A stretch of DNA of 64,000 bases from Tethya wilhelma (Eukaryota > Porifera > Demospongiae > Tethyida > Tethyidae): contig CAXIPT010000003.1 in NCBI GenBank assembly GCA_964030475.1, forward strand, positions 11,424,295 to 11,488,294. The letters are read 5' to 3'. Positions 49,409-64,000 of the stretch are shown piece after piece. How positions within the stretch are numbered: the first letter of the stretch is position 1; each line of letters starts with the position of its first letter. The notes under the pieces are model-generated. The model saw only the letters and a list, made by a program, of their open reading frames with translations, had not been told where the DNA came from and searched no databases. A program made the translations under genes and the position numbers.

Positions 49409-50986
49409 TCACTCATCATCAATTTCAGTGGAGTAGTCTGTCTTCCTATCTTTGGAGTAGTCCTCTCCTGCTTCCAATTCAGGCCCTTCTCTCACCACAT
49501 CTGGCACAGTGTAGGCTACAGAAGCCTGGTAAAATGTGCATCGGGCACGTATAGATAGTAGTGTAACCAATTTGTGATTGAGTGGGTGTATGATTCCAAG
49601 TTACCTTGGATGGACTGGGATCAGAGAGGGTCTCTATTTCGCCTGGTTTGGGGGAATCCCCATCAAATACCAGAGAAACTCGTTTTGTGAGTGGTGTCTT
49701 TGACGAGGCTGGCTTCAGAGTGACAGTAATTGCTGCAACACAAATTAAGGGGTAAAAAAATAGCATAGCAATTAATTGTACTATTAAACAGGTATTGCAT
49801 ACCATTGACAATAGAGTTAGAGGAGTGCACCTCAGCTTTCAAAGACCAACCAACTGGATCGGACTTGTCAATCACAACAGCAGATGATTTCTGAGAGTAC
49901 AATGTACAGCAGTCAATTAGCAAGATTATTGTCTATGTTTCTATGTACTTTGAACTTCTTCAGTTCTTTGGGAGTGAACACACCAAATGCTACAGGTTGT
50001 ATCCGTGAAGTTCCCACAATCACAAATACTTTGCCATCTTTAGACAGTCCAATCTATACACACAATCATATTTTGATAGCACAGTGTACAATTCATTATC
50101 AGTGTCTAATGATAAAATAAAACCATTCTTACTCACTTCAGCCCATTCCACACTGTCAGTGATATGATCTTCAGTTTCCATAGACATCCACAGTTGCTGA
50201 GCATTGTTGGACTACATGAGAAAAAAAAAATTCCCACCCAACAATTACAATTAATTCTTGACTATTTTAGTAAAGTTTGTTTTAACCACAAAAACACAGA
50301 AACCTCACAAAAACCTAAACAAACTTGACACAGGAAGCATCAAGGCAGTAGTACTGCGCTTCACTACATTGGCTAGCTGAAAGGGTCGATCCATGGCATG
50401 TAGCTCACCAGGTCGCTCATGTAGAAGAAGTAGTTTGCGTAGAGGTAATCAGTGTGGTGTTTGCTGCGGTGCTTCCCCTTCGTGCAGCCAGGGATGTTCT
50501 TGGCCCTGTCTCGATCGTTGGCGGTAGCATTGCAGCAACTGTAGGTGCACTTCCAACCACCGTAGTTCAGCTTACCAGCATGGTACTTGCAATGACCCTC
50601 TAAGAGATGAAAGGAGACAAAGAAAAAAACTTTTCAAGGGGCAAAAAAGCAATGAAACAAGGCACAGACTAAAATAATCTAAGTGTTGATGCTACATGTC
50701 ATCATGTGCACATTATATTATACCTGCATTCTCTGATTCTTTGTATTCTGCGAAGCACTGAATGCATGTCAGGAGAGGCTCAGGTCCTTTGGGTTTGCTG
50801 GCTCCTTCTTCTTCCAAAAGAGACACCCTATTCTCCAAAGACTACAAGAAAACAAACACAGTCTGAGGCAGTCAATATCAGCACTTTCATGGCCAAGTTA
50901 GTGATGGTTTAGTATCTCTCTCTCACCTCAACTTTCATAAAGAGGTCGCTGACAAGAGCTTTCAGCTGCTCCACTTCTTGCTCCAT
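49409..50986 (-). CDS. Unrecognised 293-residue protein with coiled coil and CHORD-like Cys/His cluster
   Basis: Eight minus-strand exons join in phase: 50927-50986, 50724-50841, 50409-50599, 50137-50211, 49949-50053, 49803-49890, 49605-49732 and 49409-49525. A coiled coil (MEQEVEQLKALVSDLFMKVE and following SLENRVSLLEEE) leads into LTCIQCFAEYKESENAEGHC, then KYHAGKL...GGWKCTYSCC and IPGCTKGKH. The C..H.G...W.C...GC..G.H order resembles a CHORD zinc-binding module, with CIQC added in front. The rest has WAEIGLSKDGKVFVIVGTSR and an acidic tail ending STEIDDE. I cannot name it. It is divergent from SOSS-B with 151 bp between the ATGs. A strong internal donor (GATGTG|gtgaga in the last exon) hints at an alternative 3' structure. 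Confidence 0.7.
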
Positions 50987-51137
50987 GATGAATGCACTTT
51001 CAGTCTTTGATATAGTGTATACCTTGTACTATGATGCTGCTACTCGGGACCCACCCACTTTTATTGAGCATGCGCAGTAGGGACGCACCCCTGGTAAAAA
51101 CGCTGAGTCAGCTTCCGGTTTACACCACAACTTTATT
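50987..51137. promoter_or_regulatory. Bidirectional promoter, CHORD-like gene / SOSS-B
   Basis: 151 bp between start codons, including a GAGCATGCGCAGT NRF-1-like half palindrome near 51067. Both genes must be driven from here. Confidence 0.55.
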
Positions 51138-52497
51138 ATGGCTGCCGACGACAGGTCGCGAGGCATCACAGCCATTCGAGACTTACGCCCAGGCATGAAA
51201 AATGTCACTTGCTTGTTCATTGTGATAGACAAGGGTTAGTAGTTACTGAAATGAGCGTCTGATATCTTTCCCAACACGCCAAATGCTGTAAATTTGGCTA
51301 AAAGCGTCTTGATACATAGCTAGCTGTTGGGGGTGGGGGGTCAGAGTCCAAATTGTGAACTTTGAACCCCAAACAAAAGGCATTTTCTGTTTCACTCGTT
51401 TTACAGGCTCTACAAATCAGACTAAAGATGGGAGTGTAGTGAGAAAGTGTCGTGTGGCTGATCGGAGTGCCTCCATATGTTTCTCCCTTTGGAACGAGCA
51501 GGCTGAAGCCATTGAAAGTGGGGACATCCTACGACTAACAAAAGGGTTATTATTATTATTTATTAATTATTATCTATTATTTCTTTTCTCTCTTACGTGT
51601 GGAGGGGAGGTGTGTGTGTGTGTGTGTCTGAATTCAATGCTTGTTATTTGGTGTGTCTATGTTTTATTATTTGCTTACATGGTGTGTGTACATAAATATG
51701 TACTTTGTGCACATGTATAGATATGCCTCCCTCTGGAAAGGTGGTCTTGTACTCTATAGTGGCAAGTATGGCATCTTGGAAAAAGTTGGAGAGTGAGTTT
51801 TTGTTCTTAACTGTTACTTACAGTATTGCAAATGCGTACAAAATATAATGTCCAAATTTAATGCATGCACACGTTACAATGTCAATATGTATGTGATGAT
51901 GCATGACTGTATGTGTGTGTGTGTGTACGTGTATGTGTGTGCCAATTTAGGTTCACAATGGTGTTCTCTGAAGAGCCTGACATGAGTGACACAAATCAAG
52001 ACTTTGCCATTCAGGCATCTCAGCAGCAGCAATCTCGAGGACAGTCATCACAACCATTGGTGAACTCATCAGTGGGTGGAGCTAGGGGTGGAGTCAATCC
52101 AAATGGCAGCGGTGGTGGCGGGAATGGAAGAACAGGAATGGGAAATAGTATTAATGGGAATCGGAATGGAAACAATCACATGACAACTGTTACAGCTATC
52201 GGTAGACCTCTGAACGGTACAGGCTCGTCTCTTCCACCATCACTTGTAGAGGGAGTACCAGGGAACTCGGATGAGTCACTAAATCGACCCCTCTTGGACC
52301 CCCGGGGACCCAAATTTGAGTCAGCCAGCCCCCACGATTCAAATTTTGAAAGTAGTAGCATGGCCCCCCATTTCAGTAGAGGGGGTAGAACTCACCAGCA
52401 ATTTAATAATGGCAGGGGCCACCCTGATCCTAGATACCATCCATATCAGAGACCCTATTCCAATCAATGCCCACCAGGAGATAACCACTATAGATAG
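51138..52497 (+). CDS. NABP: SOSS complex subunit B (single-stranded DNA-binding OB-fold protein)
   Basis: Exons 51138-51234, 51407-51545, 51721-51792 and 51951-52497 join in phase to 284 residues. The OB fold matches NABP1/NABP2 (hSSB1/2): IRDLRPGMKNVTCLFIVIDK, TKDGSVVRKCRVADRSASIC, ESGDILRLTKGYASLWKGGL, ILEKVGEFTMVFSEEPDMS. The Gly/Asn/Gln-rich and Pro-rich tail (residues ~125-284) is disordered and longer than in vertebrates (~205-211 in total). The family binds ssDNA at breaks with INTS3 and promotes ATM signalling and recombination repair in the nucleus. Intron 3 ends in a degenerate GT run. The short first exon with MAADDRSRG is supported by an ATG 151 bp from the divergent neighbour. 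Vertebrates have two paralogues; this could be the single ancestral gene. Confidence 0.93.
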
Positions 52498-53142
52498 CTT
52501 AATTCATACAAATACATGTATAGAATTATTTATATTGAAGAGGAGCTTGAGTAGATGCACTAAAATTTCATATGCCACCATTCAGAAAAGTGCTTGTGTA
52601 CATTTGACTATATTTTTGGAATGGAATTTTTACATGTAACCACAATCATACATTGAAAGCTATATATACCTGTATTAATTTTGTGTGTGGGATACTGTAC
52701 AATGTTAGAAGCTTTTTTTTAATGTAAAAAAATCTTATAGCAATCTTTGGTACATATTAGTTACACTCGTACGGATATATATATAAACACCAATTCTTGC
52801 AGGTTATAATAAATGACAGTAAATAGAATAGACCTAGATAAACTTAACAACATCACAAAAACACAACAGTAATTGTACAATGCAAAGAAAGAAAACAAAA
52901 ACAAAATTTCTTGGTACTTGCATATTAATACTGCAAACGTAATGCATGTGTGCGCTTTTTTTATCAGTCACTTTTTCAACAGTTTTTCAGACTACAAATA
53001 AGAGCACAACAGATTTAAAATTACGTACAACTTACTATTAATAAATTTGTAAATAATAATTCAAGTGTTTTTATATCTTCTGGACCAAACAAAAACAACA
53101 CATATACAGTACAACCACTACGTATTTTCTGGGGGGTTGGTT
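52498..53142. other. Convergent intergenic region, SOSS-B and Rab7 3' ends
   Basis: AT-rich, with AATAAA-type sequence at 52808 on the plus strand. No coding frame. Both 3' UTRs lie here. Confidence 0.6.
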
Positions 53143-55886
<2,744 letters not shown>

Positions 55887-56365
55887 GATGACTTGAAGGT
55901 GTGTGAATTACTGTACTGCCTTCTCTAGGACTAGCTGAACGCTCTCTGGCTCGATTTTCAGCAGATATCTGATCTCATGTGCACACCTAGCAGCCTCTAC
56001 AGTTCCCGTGACCCTTCGAATCACATGACTTCCAAAAATTATGCATTGCGTAATCTTACAGTCTTCCAACTGAATTATGACGTCATATCAAATTAGCCGC
56101 CTCGCGGGGATCCCCCTTAAGATTAACATCAATTACGCGCTTTAGTTATAATATTCGCGCTATGAAAATCGAATGACTTGCATGTGACAACATTGTGATC
56201 CATATTTTCATGGCCATCACTACAAAATCAAATTTACAACAAAAATCAATAAACACAAGTCATAATTTTCTAATCGACTAAAATCAGTTTTTAACTGCTA
56301 AAAAATCAAGTCCATGTGAAGACAATTCTTTCGAGTTACAGGAGTCTACATTTTTACAAGGTAGT
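55887..56365. other. Rab7 upstream region and transketolase 3' flank
   Basis: No gene seen. A TGACGTCA palindrome lies at 56078-56085 and a GC-rich patch CCGCCTCGCGGGG at about 56097-56109, consistent with a Rab7 promoter read on the minus strand. Confidence 0.5.
56078..56085. promoter_or_regulatory. CRE/ATF palindrome TGACGTCA upstream of Rab7
   Basis: About 190 bp upstream of the Rab7 ATG. CREs bind ATF/CREB factors; the role here is inferred from position only. Confidence 0.35.
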
Positions 56366-56651
56366 CTAGGCAACTAGTTCCTTCACTGCCTTCACAATGT
56401 GATTGGCAGAGATACCGTAGATGTCCATGAGAACTGAGCCAGGTCCACTGCGAGGAATACCAGTCACTGAGAGACGACGCATCTAGGAGTACAAAAAAAA
56501 TGGTGAGAACTTAAAAAACTCTTCAAAGGGTTTGTTGCATGTCTTGCAAATTTGAAATGCAACACAAAGAAGAATTAAGTGGTGATAAAATGTTTTACCT
56601 TGATTCCAGTCTCTCCAGCGAGTGCACCTGCAACTGCCTCACCGAGACCAC
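56366..56651 (-). CDS. TKT: Transketolase, last two exons only
   Basis: Minus-strand exons 56599-56651 and 56366-56482 join in phase to the C-terminal ~56 residues: GGLGEAVAGALAGETGIK then RLSVTGIPRSGPGSVLMDIY, GISANHIVKAVKELVA and a TAG stop. This matches the end of animal transketolase (GG.GEAV, VPRSG, the FGI..-type helix). Transketolase is the thiamine-diphosphate enzyme of the pentose phosphate pathway. The other ~560 residues, including all cofactor-binding parts, are not in the window: upstream (56652-57241) is non-coding and then AKR7 runs the other way. It is a gene fragment or an assembly cut. Confidence 0.85.
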
Positions 56652-57241
56652 CTGGGGAAAGGAAAAGAAAAAAAAAACGCAAAATTAGATCAAGTCTTTT
56701 CTTTCCCAATTCCCCCACACACAGTTATACCTTCAGCATAGTGGTCTTCAACAGTTTATGGTGCCAAAATTTTGACCACTTGATAAGTTCATGATATTGA
56801 ACCCGTGACCTGAGTTTGGTTTGAATCTGAAGGGTGTGTCATTTTTGCGTGTTGGTTGGGCATGGAATTACCCAGTACTTCTATTGAGTGCTGACAGAGC
56901 TGACAAGAGTGAAAATCATTCCTCTATCGAGTGGCACTTAGACTAGGGTGGTGTTTATTAACTAGAGTATATTCCTGCTCTACCCTCAGATAATTGCACC
57001 AGCTATGAACTTGGCATGATTGAGACTTCATAGTTTAGGGTGGTAACATCATTTATACATGTATAATGTTACACCAAGCTATTTTGACTCCAATTTAAAC
57101 ACCAAGTGGAAGTTTAATTAATTTTTCTGCCTCCTCTGCCTGCATTCAAATATCTAAGCTCAACCAGAGCTAGTTACCTCACTTTGCTTGGAATATTCAA
57201 TTGCAAGTAATTTCAAAGGTTTCCCTATACTTTTTTAATAG
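56652..57241. other. Junction zone between transketolase and AKR7 fragments
   Basis: No further transketolase exon on the minus strand and no AKR7 first exon on the plus strand can be read. AT-rich sequence with no recognised repeat. Confidence 0.5.
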
Positions 57242-59441
<2,200 letters not shown>

Positions 59442-59462
59442 ACGACCAATATCAAGGCTATA

Positions 59463-61527
59463 CTAGAAATGTTGCTGTATAGATTCTCCAATAACATCTT
59501 CGATTGTTTGAATCACAATCTGAGTTTGTTGCTCAACTTCTTCACAATCATCTGCAAATCAATGATGTGTGTGTTAATTATTAATTGTTACTTAATAAGT
59601 CAAAGTTGACCAGTAAAATAATATTATATTATTCATGCAGTAATACAGTACAACATTACTGCTTATAATTTCAAGGTTATACTATTTAGGGATATCATAC
59701 ACTGCATGGATTCCATATAATAATAATTTCACATATACAATCTATAGCTAGTTACTGCATGAGCATGCATTGATCAAGAGATTATATAGGAGTTGCCTTT
59801 GCAGAGCTACATGTGCTATATAGTCCCTAGCTACTAGCTATAGTGCAGGAAACTAAAGTGAGAATCACCGAACCTATTATACGTGGTCTTGCAAGTGTGT
59901 GCCCTGAGTCCACTGAGCAATATAATAATTATAGCCTAGTTGCGGCAGCTATTGCCTTCGATGGTACTTCTTTTGAGTACATGGGTCACTTGAATTGTGA
60001 ACTAGCTTGAGTGCATGGAGTGAATCTACTCTTAAAAATAGTTGTAGCAGCTGATACATGCCAAGGTCAATGATATAATATCAACAAGTAGTAAAAATTT
60101 CAAAAAAATAAGTAGTGTAGGAATGGGCAGTGCGGTAAAAAGTATTGGAACAAGGCATGTCTCAATTTCGGCACATGACTACTTCATTTTTATTCTTGAT
60201 CCCTTATTATGGATCTTCATTATTGTAAACAAATACAATAGTATAGATATACCGTAGCTTATTATTGAACTGTTAGTTCACTGTTCCTATCAGTGAAGTA
60301 AACTATAACAGACAGGTAACTTAAACTGGACTGCCAGCCAATTACAAGAGTTGGGCATAAAAAATGAAGTAGTCATGTGCCGAAATTGAGACATGCCTTG
60401 TTCCAATACTTTTTACCGCACTGCCCATTCCTACACTACTTATTTTTTTGAAATTTTTACTACTTGTTCATTCACTTTTTTCAACACTACAGTGTGGAGA
60501 CTATCAGAGACTGGTTATTCCCTACAAAAAGCTGGTCCAGGACCAGGAGTAGCAGCTACATGCACTACATTATGCTGGATGAGGCTATATAATGCGCATG
60601 CGCATAATAATGCCACGTGGAAGATAATGACCTTTGAACTCTACCCACAAAGATGGCTGCATTGTAGTACATGAATTTATACACAAAGTTTCAAAGCTTT
60701 CTAGTTTTTGGTTCAGGCCTATTTACGATGAAAATGAGAAAAAAGGAACGTACTACCCAAGAAAAGAACTTACTTTGTGGCGTCAAAGTTGGCTCAACAC
60801 TTTCTGGTTCTCTGGAAATCGTTTTCAAGTAAGTCAGTTAGAAGGAAGTAAGTAAGTTAGGAGAACAAAATTGCACTAGTGTGGCTTCCCACAAGCACTC
60901 TCTGTACGAGTGATCAGAAAAGTTTTGGCAAAGTTTAAGCATTCCATGCAGTTGGTTTTCTGTCAAGGAGAGCCTCTGAGCAAGTTTGAAGCCTCTATTT
61001 TGTGTTGTTAGATTTTTATGGCAATAAATATTTTGTATTGTGTATATGGGACAGTCGGCCCATTCCTACTACCGTATGTATGATATCATCAGGTGTGCAT
61101 GCGCTTATGTGTGTGTGTGTGTGTGTGTGTACACCTCAAGATCACATGGATCCATCTCGGCACATGTATACATACCTTCCATCAGTTCTGCCAAAAATGG
61201 GATGGTCTCAGGTAAAAGTATCATGAACTCTTCTCCTAGTTTATTATACACCTCTTGCAACACTTTTAGAACAGCAAAACGTACCTAGACACATAGTATC
61301 AGGGGGAGAAGGCTTAATTTTTAATCAAAACTAAATATCTGTGCAAATTAATTCTTAGTAGATGGTACCTGTGTATCTGAGTGTCGAGTTTTCAGAAGCA
61401 ACTGATAGTTTAATGGTTTCCATAGTGACTCCTTGCCAGCTGCGACAGCAAAGTAGGCCAAACAGGGAGCTAACTTGGACTCTACTCTCAGACGGTAGTG
61501 GTCAGGACCACCAATGTTGTTGGTAAC
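59463..61527 (-). CDS. HEATR1: HEATR1/UTP10, last three exons only
   Basis: Minus-strand exons 61369-61527, 61176-61284 and 59463-59551 join in phase to the C-terminal 118 residues. SLWKPLNYQLLLKTRHSDTQ, VRFAVLKVLQEVYNKLGEEF, ILLPETIPFLAELMED, then CEEVEQQTQIVIQTIEDVIG and an IQQHF end match the C-terminus of HEATR1, the U3 snoRNP/SSU-processome scaffold needed for pre-rRNA transcription and processing in the nucleolus. The last intron (59552-61175) is swollen by a ~1-kb transposon (60084-61084). The other ~2,000 residues are not found upstream of 61527. The stop at 59463 lies only 21 bp from the convergent AKR7 stop, so their 3' ends overlap. Confidence 0.88.
60084..61084 (-). mobile_element. 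~1-kb non-autonomous transposon, copy C (inverted)
   Basis: Reads ACAAGTAGTAAAAATTTC at the left and ACCGTATGTATGAT at the right, the reverse of copies A and B, with the foldback end at 60084-60474 and the NRF-1-like GCGCATGCGCA near 60595. It is slightly more diverged than A from B. It lies inside the last intron of HEATR1. Confidence 0.8.
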
Positions 61528-62073
61528 CTAGATCATAATGGGATAGTTGCAGTACACTGTAGAACTGGTATATTCCATAAGAACACTAGTACAATAGAGT
61601 AAAGCTGGAACTGATGATGACAATTTGTTTGCATAACTGCATGTAAAACACAAACTTGTCCAATTAAAATTAACCAAATGAATAATTATAATATTATTTG
61701 GCCACATGTACAAAATAATGTGCAACATTCACATACACTGTCAACCATCACAGTGCCTTTTGTTTGATACATGTACATCTGTCTTGACCTACAACTTGGC
61801 AATGTACATGTGTACTGATAATTATGTTGCATCAGGGAATTTTCCTACACAAGTAACTTCCGGTAATCAATCTAGCTAGGTCCACCAATTCTCAATAGGG
61901 AGGCAGTAATAAAAACATCTAGATACACCCACAACTAAAGTTTACCACTATGTTTGTAAAATTATTACCTAGCAAAATTATCTCTCAGTAATTTTAATAC
62001 TACACTCTCAAGACTAGTTATCACCAACACAAGAATTAAAATAATCTTTTGGGGCTACACAACCATCAAGAAG
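61528..62073. other. Spacer upstream of the HEATR1 fragment, no gene seen
   Basis: No HEAT-repeat exon is readable on the minus strand although the gene should continue here. AT-rich unique sequence. Confidence 0.5.
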
Positions 62074-63179
62074 ATGTCAGCTGTAAGTGCAATTCTATAA
62101 TTATAGTCATAATAAATTATTCTTTTGCAATTTAATGATTTTACACCTTCCCTGATTAATGATAATGGTCACAACATAATAATAATTTTATATGCACACA
62201 CACACACAATAATTACAGAATGTGATTCTGTTTCTTGCCCTTTTTATGGTGGTCGTTGCAAGCAAGGAATAGTGCTATTGAGGCCATGACAAAGTTGTGC
62301 AGAGGAGTAGTTTGGTTTGACATAGTATATATCCCCTGATGCTTGACCCTATCTCAGTATACCAAGAAACCAGCTACTTACTTCACCACAAAAACCACAC
62401 TAATTTTCCTAGGAGGAAGTCACACATTAGAATCCGAGCTCACAATCAGCAATATAGCCACACTAAAGGTGGAGGGACAGCAAGGTGCCTCAGAAACTAG
62501 TAGTAGTTCAATCACATGTGGCAAAGATGGAGCATTAAACTTTTACAGTATTGAACAAATTCACATCAATGGGTTCAAACTTTATGGATGTACAAAAAAT
62601 GAACTTCTTTACGTGAACCAATTCAAACTTTATGATTGTAGTTTTCATGGGAACAGGCAGGCTGGGTCAAGTCTTAATTTGAAGTTTGTTACAAGTATCA
62701 ACATTTCAAGGAGCACTTTTTCTTTAAATCTTGGAAGTGAAATCATTGATCCAGTTTATGGTGATGTCATTTCAGCAGGCGGGGCACTAATTGTGATCAG
62801 TGCGGAAAACTTAACAATTTCAAACAGTAATTTCTCTAGTAATATGGTCAATGCATACACACACACACAGAGAATATATATGGTGGAGCACTGTTTATAG
62901 CTACATTGTATCGCTCAAGCACCAAGACTTTAGTCATTATTGAAGATTGTATGTTTGAAAACAATGGCGTCACTACAAACAAGCTAAGTGGAGAAGGTGG
63001 TGCAATATATATCTATAGTGCAATTCTGACACTCAGTAACAGTACTTTCAACAACAACTCAGTGTCTGCAGGGCAAGTGGAAAAGGGAGGAGCAATAGCA
63101 GCTCATACGAGTTTAGGGACCATAGATAATTGTGCATTTAACAGCAACTATATGAATGTGCACCAAGATGCTTATGGTG
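62074..63179 (+). pseudogene. Beta-helix repeat surface protein, frame disrupted
   Basis: 62074-62082 plus 62219-62272 would encode a signal peptide (MSANVILFLALFMVVVASKE) but meet a TAG. From about 62340 a second frame (CLTLSQYTKKPATYFTTKTT, LIFLGGSHTLESELTISNIA) runs to 62900. A (AC)n run at about 62856-62870 then shifts the frame, and coding continues at about 62882-63179 (GGALFIATLYRSS, MFENNGVTTNKLSGEGGAIY, STFNNNSVSAG, KGGAIAAHT). The spaced N-S-T-F/N-N-S and GGAI phrases are typical of right-handed parallel beta-helix repeats in secreted or surface proteins. No specific family or ligand is recognised. The breaks could be mutations, an unmodelled intron or sequence errors beside the N at 63180. 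Confidence 0.55.
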
Positions 63180-63180
63180 N
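63180..63180. other. Undetermined base (assembly N)
   Basis: A single N, where the beta-helix coding region stops matching. It probably marks a closed gap. Confidence 0.8.
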
Positions 63181-63591
63181 CCTTGTCATGTGTGCGAGCA
63201 GGAAGTGAAGTTTTGGCTTGCAAAAACCTGTGCTCGCTCTTTCAAACAGTTTGCAATGCAGTTAGAGAGTGAATTACCTTGATTTTTCAGCTGTCGAGTT
63301 GAACTTCAGTAAAGTAGGGAGGTCGGAGAGCGCCTGAGAGTTGAAATGACTTCTTATTTGTCTGCAGAGAGATGTCCTGGAGAGACAGGAAGAAGGAAGT
63401 TAGTTGGGCGTACGCGTGGGCTGAAAAAAAATGATGCGATTCGTTGCGTCACAAGTATGACGTAAGTAATTGCCTAATTATCGCTCGGCGAGGTGGGCGT
63501 CATTTAGAAAGTGGAGGTTTAAAGTTCCTGACGATATTAGTATATATGGGTGGTGTTTTCTTCCAGATGCGTCTATTGTGACGACATTCTA

Positions 63592-64000
63592 ATGTCAAAA
63601 TCAACACATCCATTCCCCAGAAACCTTCGCTCGAGAACAGGGACGCTAAAAACGGCCAAACGAACTGAGAACAGTCAAAACAAAGAGCCGAACAAGACGA
63701 TTATGTCGGACGAGAATGAAATCATTTACGATTCGTCCATCAATCACAGATCTCCTCTGCACATGAACGCTCGTAACAGAGACAGAAGGCTCAGCAACTC
63801 GAGCACAAATCACGACAGAGAGCCAGACAATGTGGAAGACAGTAGAAATTGTGATCCACCAACAAGCAATGGGTACATAGAGAGAGTCCTCATCCTTACA
63901 GATGATGTTGAAGAAGGTTTGAGACGGGGAGGAGACGAAGACAGTGGCATATCGTGTGAGGAACCCCTCATGAGAGACGAGGATCACAACCAACCAAGAC
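63592..64000 (+). CDS. 5' end of an unidentified gene, runs off the window
   Basis: ATG at 63592 opens a frame with no stop for 136 codons to the window edge. The product is hydrophilic: basic at the start (MSKSTHPFPRNLRSRTGTLK), then Asn/Arg/Ser-rich, then acidic (LTDDVEEGL, EDSGISCEEPLM). No signal peptide. Acidic, dileucine-like N-termini of this kind are common in multi-pass transporters and similar membrane proteins, but that is a guess. A CRE-like TGACGTAAG lies at about 63459 upstream, and the region from 63380 on is GC-richer, like a promoter. The minus strand is also open for 115 residues here; the plus frame is preferred because it starts with ATG and has no stop. Confidence 0.55.
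   Translation, partial: MSKSTHPFPRNLRSRTGTLKTAKRTENSQNKEPNKTIMSDENEIIYDSSINHRSPLHMNARNRDRRLSNSSTNHDREPDNVEDSRNCDPPTSNGYIERVLILTDDVEEGLRRGGDEDSGISCEEPLMRDEDHNQPR

Overview
This is animal nuclear DNA, most likely from a demosponge (Porifera); the species cannot be fixed from the window. The genome is AT-rich and compact. Introns are short GT-AG introns and neighbouring genes sit head to head only 110-150 bp apart. Conserved animal genes are present (PLBD, Rab7, SOSS-B, NMRK, AKR7, p38, FBXW8, ANKFY1, HEATR1, transketolase). Between them lies an expanded block of lineage-specific kinases, with much microsatellite and small non-autonomous transposon DNA. All exon models below were built by reading splice sites and checking phase by hand.

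Layout. 0.1-5.4 kb: the last exon of a large unrecognised protein, a small secreted tandem-EMI protein, and a GC-richer orphan ORF. 5.5-17.2 kb: minus-strand p38 MAPK (C-terminal half only), FBXW8 (N-terminal half only) and a complete phospholipase B-like gene, then the divergent plus-strand N-terminus of ANKFY1/Rabankyrin-5. 17.8-45.9 kb: the kinase block. It has three intact receptor tyrosine kinases (Frizzled-like cysteine-rich ectodomain, one transmembrane helix, Axl/Mer/Met-like kinase) on the plus strand and at least three decayed copies. It also has three single-exon, minus-strand TKL-like kinases that start with a short repeated module (GCYVDN..NR.LGRVGKPYG.H) I do not recognise. RTK and TKL genes lie tail to tail 110-190 bp apart, and the pair occurs three times. 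46-56 kb: nicotinamide riboside kinase, two unrecognised minus-strand genes (one SKICH-like, one CHORD-like), SOSS-B/NABP and Rab7. 56-64 kb: the last two exons of transketolase, a nearly complete AKR7 aldo-keto reductase, the last three exons of HEATR1, a disrupted beta-helix surface protein and the 5' end of an unidentified gene.

The strongest candidates for something undescribed are the CYVDN-repeat TKL kinases and their co-duplication with the Frizzled-like RTKs. A caution runs through the window: several conserved genes are missing one end exactly where their neighbour is also missing one (FBXW8 with p38; transketolase with AKR7; ANKFY1; HEATR1). This suggests either real rearrangement or assembly joins. 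Two N characters (47560, 63180) also show imperfect assembly.

Transposon-derived DNA is prominent: a ~1-kb element present in three near-full copies, two TTAA-flanked MITEs with long terminal inverted repeats, and a TAGCCTCG-ended foldback family with 9-bp target duplications in two copies. One foldback insertion splits a dead RTK exon.
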